Shown: positions 1-9,255, counted from the first letter of the stretch. The stretch is DNA of 41,873 nucleotides from Candidatus Saccharimonadota bacterium (GCA_016234585.1 JACRBB010000023.1:1-41873), one strand, 5' to 3'. A program made the numbers and translations. Notes: generated by a model from the sequence alone, not told the origin.

Positions 1-1138
1 CGATGTTGAGTTTAACAGCGTGGTAGGCTGGGTAAAAACCAGCAATAATACCCAGTATGACCGCAAAAGCTAGAGCGAAAACAGATATCCGCGTAGTCAG
101 CAGGAATATAATATTACCGCTGTTTTCCATTGCCTTATTTACAGTAAAAACAGTTAAGGCGCCCAATCCCCAGCCTAGTAATCCGCCAAAAAGACCGATA
201 AGTCCGGCCTCAGTTAAATATTCAAAAAGGATATTACTTGTTTTTGCGCCGATGGCTTTTTTAATACCAATTTCCCGCGTTCGCTCAGAGATGGACATAG
301 TCATGGTATTAATGATTGAAAGCCCGCCGACAACTAACGAGATAAGGGCTACACCAAAAAGTATGGCGTTGAAAATACCGGTAGCATTGGCTATTTGTTC
401 CTGAAAAGCCTTAGGTCCGGACGCTTTTACATCAGACACTTGTTTGTTAATCTTGGTGGCCAACTCATCGGGATCGATACCCTGATTAACGTAGACGGTG
501 AAGCCGTTTACTACGTTTTGTGGTTTTGTCTGAGCGCGTATAAGCTCCGGCAGGCTGTTGTAATATATGTTTTGGGCATCGGCGAGCGTCGTGACTACGG
601 AATTGTCTGGCGCGGTCAAGGTTTTGTTCATGATTCCAACGACTTGATAATCCTTGCCTCTTATATTCACAGTGCCACCCACTTTAGCCTTCAACTTCTT
701 TACCAGATCCGAACCTACAACTACTTTGTCGCGGTCGCCTTCTTTAAGTTCACGCCCCTGGCTATAGGTTATTTTAAAGCTTTCGTAAGGACGGCCTTTA
801 AAATCATCGCCGGTGATGCTGGCTGGCGGCCCGAAGCTAACGGCGTCGAGAGTATCCGATAAAGACGTGTAAACATTGGCCGACACGGCTTTTACCCCGC
901 TTACCTTGGCTATTTCCTGGGCTTTTTTAATATCCATTGGCGCTGATATGAACAGCGAATCGCTTTGGCTGACAGTTACTTTATCCGAGTAGTATTTGGT
1001 GCCACCGCTTACCAGCAAGTTAATTTTTTCGGCCATAGAGCCCATGACAGTAAAAGCAAAAATTCCAATAGTAATACCAAAAATCGTCAGGATTGTCCGG
1101 GTCTTGCGCCGGAACATATTTTTTAGTATTTCAGTCAC
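1..1138 (-). CDS. MacB/FtsX-family ABC transporter permease (3' end outside window)
   Basis: The ORF track lists only shadows here. On the minus strand an open frame runs from GTG at 1138 to the window edge, giving 379 codons. It begins MTEILKNMFRRKTRTILTIF, with one membrane helix near residues 17-35. An extracytoplasmic MacB_PCD-like domain follows (about 40-270), then a FtsX core with a helix at IFNAILFGVALISLVVGGLS and the cytoplasmic loop TREIGIKKAIGAK, which is typical of MacB/LolC-type permeases. Two more helices lie before the cut. A sequence AGGTGAG sits 9 nt before the GTG and supports this start. Such permeases work with a LolD-like ATPase to export substrates or move lipoproteins or peptides; the ATPase is probably next in the operon, outside the window. 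The family is clear but the substrate is unknown. Confidence 0.9.
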   Translation of the reverse strand, partial: MTEILKNMFRRKTRTILTIFGITIGIFAFTVMGSMAEKINLLVSGGTKYYSDKVTVSQSDSLFISAPMDIKKAQEIAKVSGVKAVSANVYTSLSDTLDAVSFGPPASITGDDFKGRPYESFKITYSQGRELKEGDRDKVVVGSDLVKKLKAKVGGTVNIRGKDYQVVGIMNKTLTAPDNSVVTTLADAQNIYYNSLPELIRAQTKPQNVVNGFTVYVNQGIDPDELATKINKQVSDVKASGPKAFQEQIANATGIFNAILFGVALISLVVGGLSIINTMTMSISERTREIGIKKAIGAKTSNILFEYLTEAGLIGLFGGLLGWGLGALTVFTVNKAMENSGNIIFLLTTRISVFALAFAVILGIIAGFYPAYHAVKLNI

Positions 1139-1297
1139 AAACTTTTTCTCACCTATCTTTGTATTATGGTCTTCCTAACACATTTAATAAAGCCCCCAGT
1201 TTTGATTAGCGAGTCGTGCAAAATTAATAAGATGATGCGAATAAAGAACATAACCTTTAGCTTTTTATAGCTTGAGCAATTAGAATGTATATCAGGT

Positions 1298-3631
1298 ATG
1301 AATGATGTGGGCACCGATTTTGATAAGTATCTGCGAGTGGCTAACTATTTGACTGCTGCTCAAATATTCTTGCAAGATAATTTTTTGATGGAGCGGGGGC
1401 TTGTATTTGGTGATATCAAGCCCCGGCTGCTAGGGCATTGGGGATCGGGCCCGGGGGTTAACTTTGCTTATTCGCACCTAAGCTACCTGGCCAAGAGCCG
1501 TAATCAGGAGATTATGTTTGTGCTTGGTCCGGGCCACGCCTTTCCGGCTTTGCAGGCCAACTTGTTTTTAGAGGGCACGTTGCAGCGGTTTTACCCCGAA
1601 GCCAAACAGACGTACGAAGGTTTGGGATACCTGTGCCGTAATTTCAGTTGGCCTTATGGTTTCCCCAGCCACAGTAATCCCGGAACCCCGGGCGTTATTT
1701 TGGAAGGCGGCGAGCTGGGCTATTCGTTGTCGACTTCTTACGGCGCGGTTTTGGATAACCCGAACCTTATAGTCGCTTGTTTGGTTGGTGATGGCGAGGC
1801 CGAAACCGGTCCGACGGCTGGAGCCTGGCATCTGAATAAATTAGTGAACCCAAAAACAAATGGAGCAGTGTTGCCAATCCTACACCTCAATGGCTATAAG
1901 ATTTCGGCACCGACAATCTTTGGCCGCATGAGCGACGAAGAACTGATGTCATTGTTTGCCGGCTATGGTTATCAACCAAAAATTGTCAGCGGTGACGATA
2001 TTCACACGCAGATGCAAAATATTTTGGAGTGGGCCTACGGTGAGATTCAAAAAATCAAACAATCCAGTGATCCTGGTTTTGCCAGATTGCCGATGATTAT
2101 CATGCGAACCTTAAAAGGCTGGACTGGTATTAAAGAACTCAACGGGCAGAAAATAGAAGGCAACTGCTTAAGCCACCAAGTTGTTTTAACGGAGGCAAAG
2201 ACCGACCCGGAACAACTAAGGATGTTGGAACAGTGGCTGCGCTCTTACAAGATCGAAGAGCTTTTTTCTAAAGTGCAAGGATTTGGCGGATTTATCAACT
2301 CGCTGATGCCGGAACCCGAAAAGCGGCTGGGCTTAAGTAAGCACGCCATGGGCGGTGACCCGGTTTACAAACCGTTGGTTTTGCCATCGCCCGAACAATA
2401 CGCCGAGGACGCCACCAAACCCGGTACGATCGGTAGCAGCAGTATGCGGCGAGCGGGTTTATATTTAAACGAAGTTTTTAGGCTTAATAACGAAGCTAAA
2501 AACTTTAGGATGATGTCGCCCGATGAAACTTACTCAAATAAATTAGACGAAATATTTAAAACTACCAAACGGGCTTGGACGCTCCCGACTGAGCAGTGGG
2601 ATAAAGATTTGAATCCAGACGGACGGGTTATGGAAATGCTCAGCGAGCACAACCTGCAGGGTTTGGCCCAAGGTTACATTTTAACCGGCCGGCATGCCGT
2701 GTTTGCATCTTACGAAGCCTTTGTGCCGGTGGTGACCAGCATGATGGACCAGTACGCCAAGTTTTTACGCCAGAGCGAGGATGTGTCGTGGCGAGGTTCG
2801 ATTCCGTCGTTCAACTACATTCTTACATCTTCCGGCTGGCGTCAGGAACACAATGGTTTTTCCCACCAAAACCCTGGGTTTATTGCTGATGTTTTGCGCC
2901 GCCAAGGCGATTTTGTTGATGTTTACTTTCCGCCAGATGGTAACTCCACCTTGGTTGTTTTAGAACACTGCATGTCAACTACCCGTCAAATCAATATTAT
3001 CGTGGCCGGTAAGACATTGGAGCCACGTTGGCTGACACCAGAACAAGCCAAGAAACAGCTTGAGGCCGGGTTGGCAGTATGGGATTTTGCCTCCGAAGAT
3101 AATCCCGACGTTGTGTTGACAGCTGCCGGCGACTACTTGACCAAGGAGGCTTTAGCGGCGGTGGATATCGTTAAGCAGGAGTGGCCGGATATACGCTTAC
3201 GTTTCGTGAATATTATGTCGCTCACCAGCTGCGGCCTTGGCCAAAGTGGCATGTGCCTGACGCACGAAGGTTTCAATTTGTTATTTACGCCGGATAAGCC
3301 GGTGATTGGTAATTTTCACGGCTACCCCGAAACACTGAAAGCCATTATTTTTGACTACATAGCTTCCTCGCCGCAACGTTTCAGCATCCATGGATACATT
3401 GAAAGCGGTTCCACCACTACGCCTTTTGACATGCATGTGCGCAACCGTACCAGCCGCTATCATCTGGCTATCGAGGTATTTGAAAAAATGTCGACCACTG
3501 GCCGTATACCATACGAAGAAGCCCAGCATATTATCAAAAAATATGAGCAAAAAATTGCCGATAATACCGAATTCATAAAGAAAAACGGCGTTGATATGCC
3601 GGAGATAGATGCATGGCAGTGGACTCGCTAA
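1298..3631 (+). CDS. xpk: Xylulose-5-phosphate/fructose-6-phosphate phosphoketolase
   Basis: This thiamine-diphosphate enzyme cleaves xylulose-5-P (and often fructose-6-P) with phosphate to acetyl-phosphate plus glyceraldehyde-3-P or erythrose-4-P, in the cytoplasm. The 777 residues match the usual length of about 790-820. Family blocks are in order: RLLGHWGSGPGVNF (44-57), LGPGHAFPALQANLFLEGTL (76-95), the ThDP-binding GDGEAETGP (164-172), LHLNGYKISAPTIFGR, and FSHQNPGF in the C-terminal half. The ATG has no strong ribosome site, only CAGG 2-3 nt before it. A possible -10 (TAGAAT) ends 11 nt upstream, so the mRNA may be nearly leaderless. The acetate kinase gene overlaps the 3' end by 19 bp, so acetyl-P made here can be used for ATP. 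Substrate preference between Xu5P and F6P cannot be told from the sequence. Confidence 0.97.
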   Translation: MNDVGTDFDKYLRVANYLTAAQIFLQDNFLMERGLVFGDIKPRLLGHWGSGPGVNFAYSHLSYLAKSRNQEIMFVLGPGHAFPALQANLFLEGTLQRFYPEAKQTYEGLGYLCRNFSWPYGFPSHSNPGTPGVILEGGELGYSLSTSYGAVLDNPNLIVACLVGDGEAETGPTAGAWHLNKLVNPKTNGAVLPILHLNGYKISAPTIFGRMSDEELMSLFAGYGYQPKIVSGDDIHTQMQNILEWAYGEIQKIKQSSDPGFARLPMIIMRTLKGWTGIKELNGQKIEGNCLSHQVVLTEAKTDPEQLRMLEQWLRSYKIEELFSKVQGFGGFINSLMPEPEKRLGLSKHAMGGDPVYKPLVLPSPEQYAEDATKPGTIGSSSMRRAGLYLNEVFRLNNEAKNFRMMSPDETYSNKLDEIFKTTKRAWTLPTEQWDKDLNPDGRVMEMLSEHNLQGLAQGYILTGRHAVFASYEAFVPVVTSMMDQYAKFLRQSEDVSWRGSIPSFNYILTSSGWRQEHNGFSHQNPGFIADVLRRQGDFVDVYFPPDGNSTLVVLEHCMSTTRQINIIVAGKTLEPRWLTPEQAKKQLEAGLAVWDFASEDNPDVVLTAAGDYLTKEALAAVDIVKQEWPDIRLRFVNIMSLTSCGLGQSGMCLTHEGFNLLFTPDKPVIGNFHGYPETLKAIIFDYIASSPQRFSIHGYIESGSTTTPFDMHVRNRTSRYHLAIEVFEKMSTTGRIPYEEAQHIIKKYEQKIADNTEFIKKNGVDMPEIDAWQWTR

Positions 3632-4800
3632 TTCTTGTTGCCAACCCAGGCAGCGCCAGCCGCAAGTACGCACTTTACAGCGACGACAAGTGCTTAATAA
3701 AAATTCATTTTGAGCTGCTTGATGGCAAAGTTATATACACGTCCGAAACAAATGGTGAGCACCACTCGCCAAAACCCGCCGATATTTCTCATTTAACTTT
3801 CGCTGGCAGTAAAGTCTTTTCTATTTTGCAAAGCCACGGCTTACTTAGCGTAAAAGACCAGATAAAAACAATCGCGCTGCGGGTAGTGGCTCCATCTAGT
3901 TATTTTCAACAGGATAGGGTGCTTGATAAACAGGCTATCGATAAACTGACTGATTTGGAGCCTCGAGCTCAACTCCATATTAATGCCGGTCTGCAAGAAG
4001 TTCATCTGTTAAAACAAGCTTTTCCGGAGGCCGTGCTTCTAGGTATTTCAGATAGCGCCTTCCACCACACCATGCCGGATCATGCCAGCGGCTATGCCTT
4101 ACCGTTCAAGGACACGGACAAGCTGGATATAAAACGGTTCGGTTATCATGGTTTGTCGGCGGAATCGGTTGTGAAGGTTCTTAGACCCAAAGATAAATTA
4201 CCGCTGCGGTTGGTGATTTGCCACTTAGGCAGCGGCGCCAGCGTAACGGCTGTAAAATCTGGTAAGAGCATAGATACGACCATGGGTTACTCGCCGCTAG
4301 AAGGACTGATGATGTCGACACGTAGCGGCAGTATAGATGTAACCGCAGCCCAAGTGCTGCAGGACGAGCTTAAACTGAGCAGCCAAGATTTGCAGGAGTA
4401 CCTGAATCATAAAAGCGGGCTTTTGGGTGTGAGTGGTACCTCGGCTGACATTAAAGTCCTTTTGGAACTTGAACGTGATGGGGATAGTAGGGCCAAGTTA
4501 GCGCTTGATATGTATATTTACCGAGTGCAGCAAGCTATCGGGCAAATGGTGGCTGCCTTAGGTGGGGTTGACGCGCTAGTTTTTACAGGCACGGTAGGGG
4601 AGCGCTCTGTCCAAATCCGCAGGCGGGTTACCGAACGTCTGATGTTTTTGGGTTTGCAGCTGAATCCTAAAATAAACCATGGGCTTAAAGAACTAAAAGA
4701 ACTGACGCGAATCAGTCCGGCTTCCCATCCAGCCAAAGTCTATGTTGTCCCAGCCGACGAATACTCGGTAATTGTCAGCCACGCTAGAAAACTGAGTTAA
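3613..4800 (+). CDS. ackA: Acetate kinase
   Basis: It transfers phosphate from acetyl-phosphate to ADP, giving acetate and ATP, and completes the phosphoketolase route encoded just upstream. The 395 residues match the ASKHA acetate kinase length. Visible motifs are the adenosine-fold start VANPGSASRKY (9-19), ISDSAFHHTMP with the catalytic Asp147, GYHGLS with His179, HLGSGAS with His204, and TTMGYSPLEGLMMSTRSG with Arg237. Arg90 lies in LRVVAPSS, where most family members read HRVVHGGE. TRSGS also replaces the usual TRSGD. The protein is therefore divergent but keeps the key Arg, Asp and His residues. The start lies inside xpk (19-bp overlap), implying translational coupling. Butyrate kinase is a less likely alternative. 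Confidence 0.93.
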   Translation: MAVDSLILVANPGSASRKYALYSDDKCLIKIHFELLDGKVIYTSETNGEHHSPKPADISHLTFAGSKVFSILQSHGLLSVKDQIKTIALRVVAPSSYFQQDRVLDKQAIDKLTDLEPRAQLHINAGLQEVHLLKQAFPEAVLLGISDSAFHHTMPDHASGYALPFKDTDKLDIKRFGYHGLSAESVVKVLRPKDKLPLRLVICHLGSGASVTAVKSGKSIDTTMGYSPLEGLMMSTRSGSIDVTAAQVLQDELKLSSQDLQEYLNHKSGLLGVSGTSADIKVLLELERDGDSRAKLALDMYIYRVQQAIGQMVAALGGVDALVFTGTVGERSVQIRRRVTERLMFLGLQLNPKINHGLKELKELTRISPASHPAKVYVVPADEYSVIVSHARKLS

Positions 4801-4803
4801 GTT

Positions 4804-4848
4804 TGTGTTGCAGACTTTCGCGGTAGTCTAGCCACGACGAAGAACACA
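4804..4848. terminator. Possible two-stem hairpin between convergent ackA and the VOC gene
   Basis: The 52-bp gap between two convergent genes holds an outer pair TGTGTT (4804-4809) / AACACA (4843-4848) and an inner pair AGACT (4812-4816) / AGTCT (4825-4829) with an 8-nt loop. There is no U-run after either arm, so it is not a classic intrinsic terminator. It may be a shared 3' end structure or chance. Confidence 0.22.
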
Positions 4849-4852
4849 TCGC

Positions 4853-5314
4853 CTAACTGCTGGCTTTTTGAAGGTCGGCTATAACTATTTTTTTCATCTG
4901 CATTAGGGCCTGCATAGCTTTGGGTGATTTTATCAAAGCGTCCATATTTTTGGGCACTATCTGCCAACTTAGACCGAACTTATCTTTTAACCAGCCGCAC
5001 TGTTCCGACTCTGGGCGCGCCGAGAGTTTTCCCCAGTAGTAGTCAATTTCTGCCTGGTCTTTACACTCCACAGAGAAAGATATGGCCTCACTGAATTTAA
5101 ACAGCGGGCCGCCATTTAAAGCCGTAAAATCCTGACCTTCTAGCTGGAAACTAACTGTCAAAACCGAGTCTTCCGGCTGGCCGGACGCTTTAGCCGATGC
5201 CGCGTCATAACGACTGATATGTCCGACCTTTGAGTTTTTGAATACTGAAGTATAGAAGTTTGCCGCTTCTTCGGCCTGGCTATCAAACCATAAAAACGGG
5301 GATATTTTTTGCAT
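4853..5314 (-). CDS. PhnB-like VOC (glyoxalase-fold) protein
   Basis: A 153-residue cytoplasmic protein of the PhnB / 3-demethylubiquinone-methyltransferase-like VOC family. The start QKISPFLWFDSQAEEAANFY with SVFKNSKVGHISRY is the standard opening of this family. FTALNGGPLFKFSEAISFSV and the later GWLKDKFGLSWQIVP complete the beta-alpha-beta-beta-beta modules. Members are usually annotated as VOC proteins of unknown substrate, and nothing here narrows it down. An AAAGGAA site 5 nt before the ATG supports the start. It stands alone on the minus strand, tail to tail with ackA. No true methyltransferase motif is present, so the older methyltransferase name would mislead. Confidence 0.88.
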   Translation of the reverse strand: MQKISPFLWFDSQAEEAANFYTSVFKNSKVGHISRYDAASAKASGQPEDSVLTVSFQLEGQDFTALNGGPLFKFSEAISFSVECKDQAEIDYYWGKLSARPESEQCGWLKDKFGLSWQIVPKNMDALIKSPKAMQALMQMKKIVIADLQKASS

Positions 5315-5390
5315 AAGATTTCCTTTCGTTTAGTTTAAAGACCCTTTAACTAATTCACCGCTCACCATACTAATTATCTCACGTGCTTGA

Positions 5391-6977
5391 TTAGGGATGG
5401 GTTAGAACTTCGCGCCAGGACAGGATGTTGTAACTGCTGGTAACCGGGAAGCTAGGGGGTGGATTATATAGAAGGTTGTGGTCGTAATGGGTCGTGTTGT
5501 ATTTAAAACCCGATATGTATTGTCCGGGGACAGAAGGGTCGGCTACCGCATCACCGCAAGAATTATTAAGCTGCCAAGACCAGGTCCAAGTTTGTCTGAC
5601 GGCTATTGAACCGTAAAAATTAAGAAGCTGGTTATTACTTACGTAACCTCTTGTGCATCTTTGACTTGCGAAACTGTAGCGGGCAGGGAACCAAACGTTG
5701 CCATTTGCCGCGATTACCGCGGCATCAACCTCTAGAGTGAATGAACCGGTTGCCGGCGCCGCATAGGGGGCGATAGACACGTTGCCCTCGGCAATTAAGC
5801 CAACCGCGTCGCTTCCGTCTTTGGCAGTATAGGCCAAATCATCCGCAACAGTGACGTTGGCGGTAACGGAAGTCGCTAAACGGCCGGCAGCAATAGATAC
5901 ACGTCCGTGGAAGGTCGGGTTACTGCGAACCCATACGTTATCTTCTACGTAAATAATGCCTGAGCTAGAGATGGGAATGTTGCTGGCTACCAGGGTTGGG
6001 GAAAGGGCTGTGGTGTAGCTAGTAAAAGTGTCTTTTTCGTTATTGAGCGTGTATAGATTATATTTACCGTTAGAATTTAACTCTATAAGATATCCCCGTG
6101 AAGTATTGGCACTTGAATCACGCTGCGGAATGTAGGACGCGGTACGGGTAGTGGGAGTTTGATTGCAGGCATTTGCCTGGCCCGCAAGAGCCGAGGTAGC
6201 TGAATCGGCCGCGAAGGCGAGTTTTTTTATCGTGCACAACGTGCCGGATATCTGGTTAAAGTCGATAGCTGGAGCAGGATAAATCCAGTTGTCTTTTGAG
6301 CGTGTTGCGCAGTCAACCGGCGAAGTGACGGATAAGTTGCACCATACTCCAGGGTGGCTGCTACCGTCTCCTCCTATTGCTACTGAGGGCGTATACGAAG
6401 CGTTGGCGCTGGAGACGGTGTCGTTATTAGAGCCATCCATTTTAACCCCTTGGTTTGAAAATATTGGGCCATCGGCATCCTCTGTGTTACCGAACCACAA
6501 GGCTGAGTCTGAAAGTACCGCATAACTTGCGAAGGATGGAGCTCCCAGCTGGGCTTGGATAGTCCGGGTGATATTGCTGCCGGTTACTTGGCCGATTGAA
6601 CGGAGGTCTACAAGGGTGGAGCCGCCTCCTTGGGGTTTAATCCAAAGGGTGTATGTACCTTCTACTTTGGCGTTATCATCCACATAACTATGAACGTAAG
6701 GGCCATAGCCAAGAGTTGGATCCGGCGTAGTCGGAGTTGTTTGGCCGTCTTTGTAGTCGGTAGCGTTATGACTTAGGTGCCACAGGTAGTAATTAACACC
6801 GGCCTCAGCTATATTGAAGGCCTTTTGGCTGGTGGCGTTATTGCCGACAATGCTGCTGTTACTATCTATAAGTATGACCACTGCCGTTGAAATAATAACC
6901 ATAGCTATCATGAAACTCAGTAGACCTGGCAGGGCAAACCCCCCTTGATTCAACGGTTGGTTTTTTGTTGAGCTCAT
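5391..6977 (-). CDS. PilX-like type IV pilus-associated protein
   Basis: Last gene of a three-gene pilin operon, 528 residues. After a short basic/polar leader comes GGFALPGLLSFMIAMVIISTAVVILI, a hydrophobic helix with a possible prepilin-peptidase cleavage after Gly. It lacks the Glu at mature position 5 that major pilins have. The segment ending in FNIAEAGVNYYLW carries the AEAG motif common in PilX-type N-termini. The remaining 450 residues are Ser/Thr/Asn-rich, with the beta-strand pattern of a surface protein and a few scattered cysteines. The ATG overlaps the upstream stop (ATGA), with GGAAGG about 7 nt before it. By position and N-terminus it resembles PilX. It is probably a minor or tip pilus component made at the cell surface; the large C-terminal domain is not recognised. 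Confidence 0.75.
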   Translation of the reverse strand: MSSTKNQPLNQGGFALPGLLSFMIAMVIISTAVVILIDSNSSIVGNNATSQKAFNIAEAGVNYYLWHLSHNATDYKDGQTTPTTPDPTLGYGPYVHSYVDDNAKVEGTYTLWIKPQGGGSTLVDLRSIGQVTGSNITRTIQAQLGAPSFASYAVLSDSALWFGNTEDADGPIFSNQGVKMDGSNNDTVSSANASYTPSVAIGGDGSSHPGVWCNLSVTSPVDCATRSKDNWIYPAPAIDFNQISGTLCTIKKLAFAADSATSALAGQANACNQTPTTRTASYIPQRDSSANTSRGYLIELNSNGKYNLYTLNNEKDTFTSYTTALSPTLVASNIPISSSGIIYVEDNVWVRSNPTFHGRVSIAAGRLATSVTANVTVADDLAYTAKDGSDAVGLIAEGNVSIAPYAAPATGSFTLEVDAAVIAANGNVWFPARYSFASQRCTRGYVSNNQLLNFYGSIAVRQTWTWSWQLNNSCGDAVADPSVPGQYISGFKYNTTHYDHNLLYNPPPSFPVTSSYNILSWREVLTHP

Positions 6978-7576
6978 AGGTTTGCCTTCCTGTTTCTTAA
7001 GCTGACCTGCAATGAGATGGTTTGATTACCGCTGGCGACCGGAGTATCGGACGGTACGGCTAGGTTGACCCGGATACCCTTGATTACGTGCAGATCGGTA
7101 ATTGGTGTCGGTATGATATTACCGGCGGAGTCAAGATAGACAAAAGTTTGGACAGTCGGATCAGCATAAAAGGGGTTCATTATCGTATAGGTCTTTTTAT
7201 TGGCTGTAATGGGAGTGCCAATCGGGGGGTTAGCGGACATCGGTGTCACGTCTGCGAGCATCACGGTGTTGCCGTTAGCCTTATAGTAGTGGATAAAAGA
7301 CACATAGTTATCATTTGGTGAAAAATAAGCATAAACAGTAATATCGTCGTCGGTGGCTTCGGTAATATCGGTTAAGCCCCTTAGAATGGAGGCTACTCTT
7401 TGTGACTGGAGGGCCAAATCTCCAAAGCGCATGCTGTCTTGCTGTAAGCCGAAGAACTGATTGATTGAAGACACGAACATGGTATACATGGCCGTACTGA
7501 CCACGCCGATTACAACAATAGTCACAAGCAACTCTATTATCGTAAAACCGCCGCCATAAGACTTACGGTGTAACAT
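6974..7576 (-). CDS. Prepilin-like minor pilin (PilW-like position)
   Basis: The ORF track starts this gene at 7624, but GGAGGT lies 4 nt before the ATG at 7576, which gives a proper short leader: MLHRKSYGGG then FTIIELLVTIVVIGVVSTAM. This is a class III signal, with cleavage after Gly, Glu at +5 and a hydrophobic alpha1 helix. The mature protein is about 190 residues, with a beta-rich C-terminus containing YTIMNPFYADPTVQTFVYLD. It overlaps the preceding pilin gene by 14 bp and the following one by 4 bp, so the three are translated together. It is likely a minor pilin that primes or caps a type IV pilus. Prepilin peptidase and assembly ATPase genes are not in this window. Confidence 0.88.
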   Translation of the reverse strand: MLHRKSYGGGFTIIELLVTIVVIGVVSTAMYTMFVSSINQFFGLQQDSMRFGDLALQSQRVASILRGLTDITEATDDDITVYAYFSPNDNYVSFIHYYKANGNTVMLADVTPMSANPPIGTPITANKKTYTIMNPFYADPTVQTFVYLDSAGNIIPTPITDLHVIKGIRVNLAVPSDTPVASGNQTISLQVSLRNRKANL

Positions 7577-9134
7577 CAAGACCTCCAAGCAAAGGACTCG
7601 CGGGCAGGGTAAGGGTAAAGCCACTAGCAGTAATAACCAGCTGAGTACTACCCACGGACGCGCCGGTTAAGTCAACGGTGCAGTCAAGCTGAGTTCCGCC
7701 GGTTGTTCCGGTACACGAGGCGGTGAAAGTTGAGGTCCCCTGTATGAACTGTACTGTCGTTAAGCAACTGCTGGCGTTACTGCTGCATGGTAAGTTGGCA
7801 CCGGTTATTTGAAAATCAAATGCTGAAGCTGCCCCCCCGGATAAGCTGACATCATCTGGTGATAAGCTTACAACCCGCGGATAGTTAGAGTTGGTGCTCA
7901 GCATTAGTCTTACTTTTTGTAAATAACTATTACCTCCGTAATCAAAGGTTGTGCTAGGGGGTGAAGCCGGGTCATATGTAGGTACCGTAACGGGGTTGAA
8001 GGGGTTGTTCCCGGAATACGGCACAGCTGCTGCTAGGTAGTAAGTTGTGCCGCCTACTGAACAACTGGTTGCTCCCAAATCGCCGCAAAATACATAACCC
8101 CCCGGTACTAGGTTAGACAAGGCCGCTAAACCGTCGCTGTCGCTAACCGGTCGGGTATCCGAGGGACTGAGCGTATCGTAATAGTAAGATGTATCCGTAG
8201 TTAGGGTATATTTTTTATATCCGCCTTTTACGTAAATCTTGGCGTCTGGAATCGGGTTACCGTTAACGTCGGTAGTTTCGATTACTAAACTGCTGATACC
8301 CTGTTGCTTAATCGTAAGGGTAACAAATGACGATTGTTGGATAAGAATATTTTGGCTGGGATATGTAGGCTGGAGACTACCGTTGGGGCCAATGGTCATG
8401 AGGCTTGAATAGCCTGATTTGGAGGCTGCAACGACATAGTGGTACCCAGTCGTATCTGGTGGTAAGCCGTAAAAAACAGCCACCCCGTTGCTGTCGGTAC
8501 TATCCGACAAATTAACTGCCGGAACCAAGCTGTTATTGGCCAGGTTGATTGTCGCTCCAGATACGGGGGTGCCATTATTATCGATAACTTTCGCGAAAAG
8601 CGCCCCGGTGTTACTGGCGGTTTCGGCGACCCGCGCCGATATTTGGGTATCGACTTCGGCAAGGTTGGGGTTGCCGACGATGGAAGTAGAAACATGGACA
8701 ATCTTGTAATCTGCCGGATTTTGATCGGTGGCCGGTGCTCCGGATGGCGGAGGATAGTTGCGACAATAAAGCTGCTTCAGGGCCAGCGAAGGATAAGAGC
8801 CGCAACCATCAAAAGCATCGTCCACATAATTAATGCTTGTGGTTATGGTGTAGGTAACACCGTTGATTTTTTGGGTTTTTGTAGCCGGTAAGGGACTGGT
8901 GCTATATATGCTGCCGCCAGCGACCGCTAACTTGTCGTAAGACAAAGACTTTAAGTATTCCATCTGGTTGGTTGCCAAAGTCAGTCCGACAGCCCGGCGC
9001 TTAATTAGTACCGCGCTGTTGACCAAAGATGTATAAAGTCCAAAAATGCTGGTGGACAATATGCCAAGCACAACGATGCTTATGGCCAGCTCGACTAATG
9101 TAAAACCTGCCTGGTTACGCCCGTGTTCTGCCAC
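7563..9134 (-). CDS. Large prepilin-like protein with Ig-like/carboxypeptidase-regulatory-like repeats (PilV-like)
   Basis: First gene of the pilin operon, 523 residues, starting at GTG (9134) with AAAGG 9 nt upstream. The leader MAEHGRNQAG is followed by FTLVELAISIVVLGILSTSI, a canonical N-methylation/prepilin-peptidase signal with Glu at +5. The alpha1 helix continues to RAVGLTLATNQMEYLKSLSY, a pattern shared with PilV/PulJ-type proteins. From about residue 185 two Cna-B/carboxypeptidase-regulatory-like beta-sandwiches appear: LFAKVIDNNGTPVSGATINL and, near 285, LVIETTDVNGNPIPDAKIYV. Near 425 a region VVSLSPDDVSLSGGAASAFDF resembles an IPT/Ig-like fold. Six or more cysteines in the exported part may form disulfides. 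The length is well above that of an ordinary pilin, which suggests a pilus-tip adhesin. Confidence 0.85.
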   Translation of the reverse strand: MAEHGRNQAGFTLVELAISIVVLGILSTSIFGLYTSLVNSAVLIKRRAVGLTLATNQMEYLKSLSYDKLAVAGGSIYSTSPLPATKTQKINGVTYTITTSINYVDDAFDGCGSYPSLALKQLYCRNYPPPSGAPATDQNPADYKIVHVSTSIVGNPNLAEVDTQISARVAETASNTGALFAKVIDNNGTPVSGATINLANNSLVPAVNLSDSTDSNGVAVFYGLPPDTTGYHYVVAASKSGYSSLMTIGPNGSLQPTYPSQNILIQQSSFVTLTIKQQGISSLVIETTDVNGNPIPDAKIYVKGGYKKYTLTTDTSYYYDTLSPSDTRPVSDSDGLAALSNLVPGGYVFCGDLGATSCSVGGTTYYLAAAVPYSGNNPFNPVTVPTYDPASPPSTTFDYGGNSYLQKVRLMLSTNSNYPRVVSLSPDDVSLSGGAASAFDFQITGANLPCSSNASSCLTTVQFIQGTSTFTASCTGTTGGTQLDCTVDLTGASVGSTQLVITASGFTLTLPASPLLGGLDVTP

Positions 9135-9164
9135 TATAAATAACCTTTACCTCTTTGAATTATA
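9134..9164 (-). promoter_or_regulatory. -10 box and ribosome site of the pilin operon
   Basis: On the minus strand TATAAT (9164-9159) precedes AAAGG (9148-9144) and the GTG start at 9134, giving a short SD-bearing leader. No convincing -35 was found 16-18 nt upstream. Confidence 0.5.
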
Positions 9165-9255
9165 AACCATACGGATAGAATCCCTAGGACAAATTATTCT
9201 GGTTCACCCAGGTGTTGTAATATAGCCCGCTTGCATACGGGTTCCAGGCTGATTT

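Noticed and set aside
57-1178. Plus-strand ORFs 57-404, 395-862 and 996-1178
   Set aside because: They lie opposite a clear ABC permease reading frame on the minus strand that runs off the window edge.
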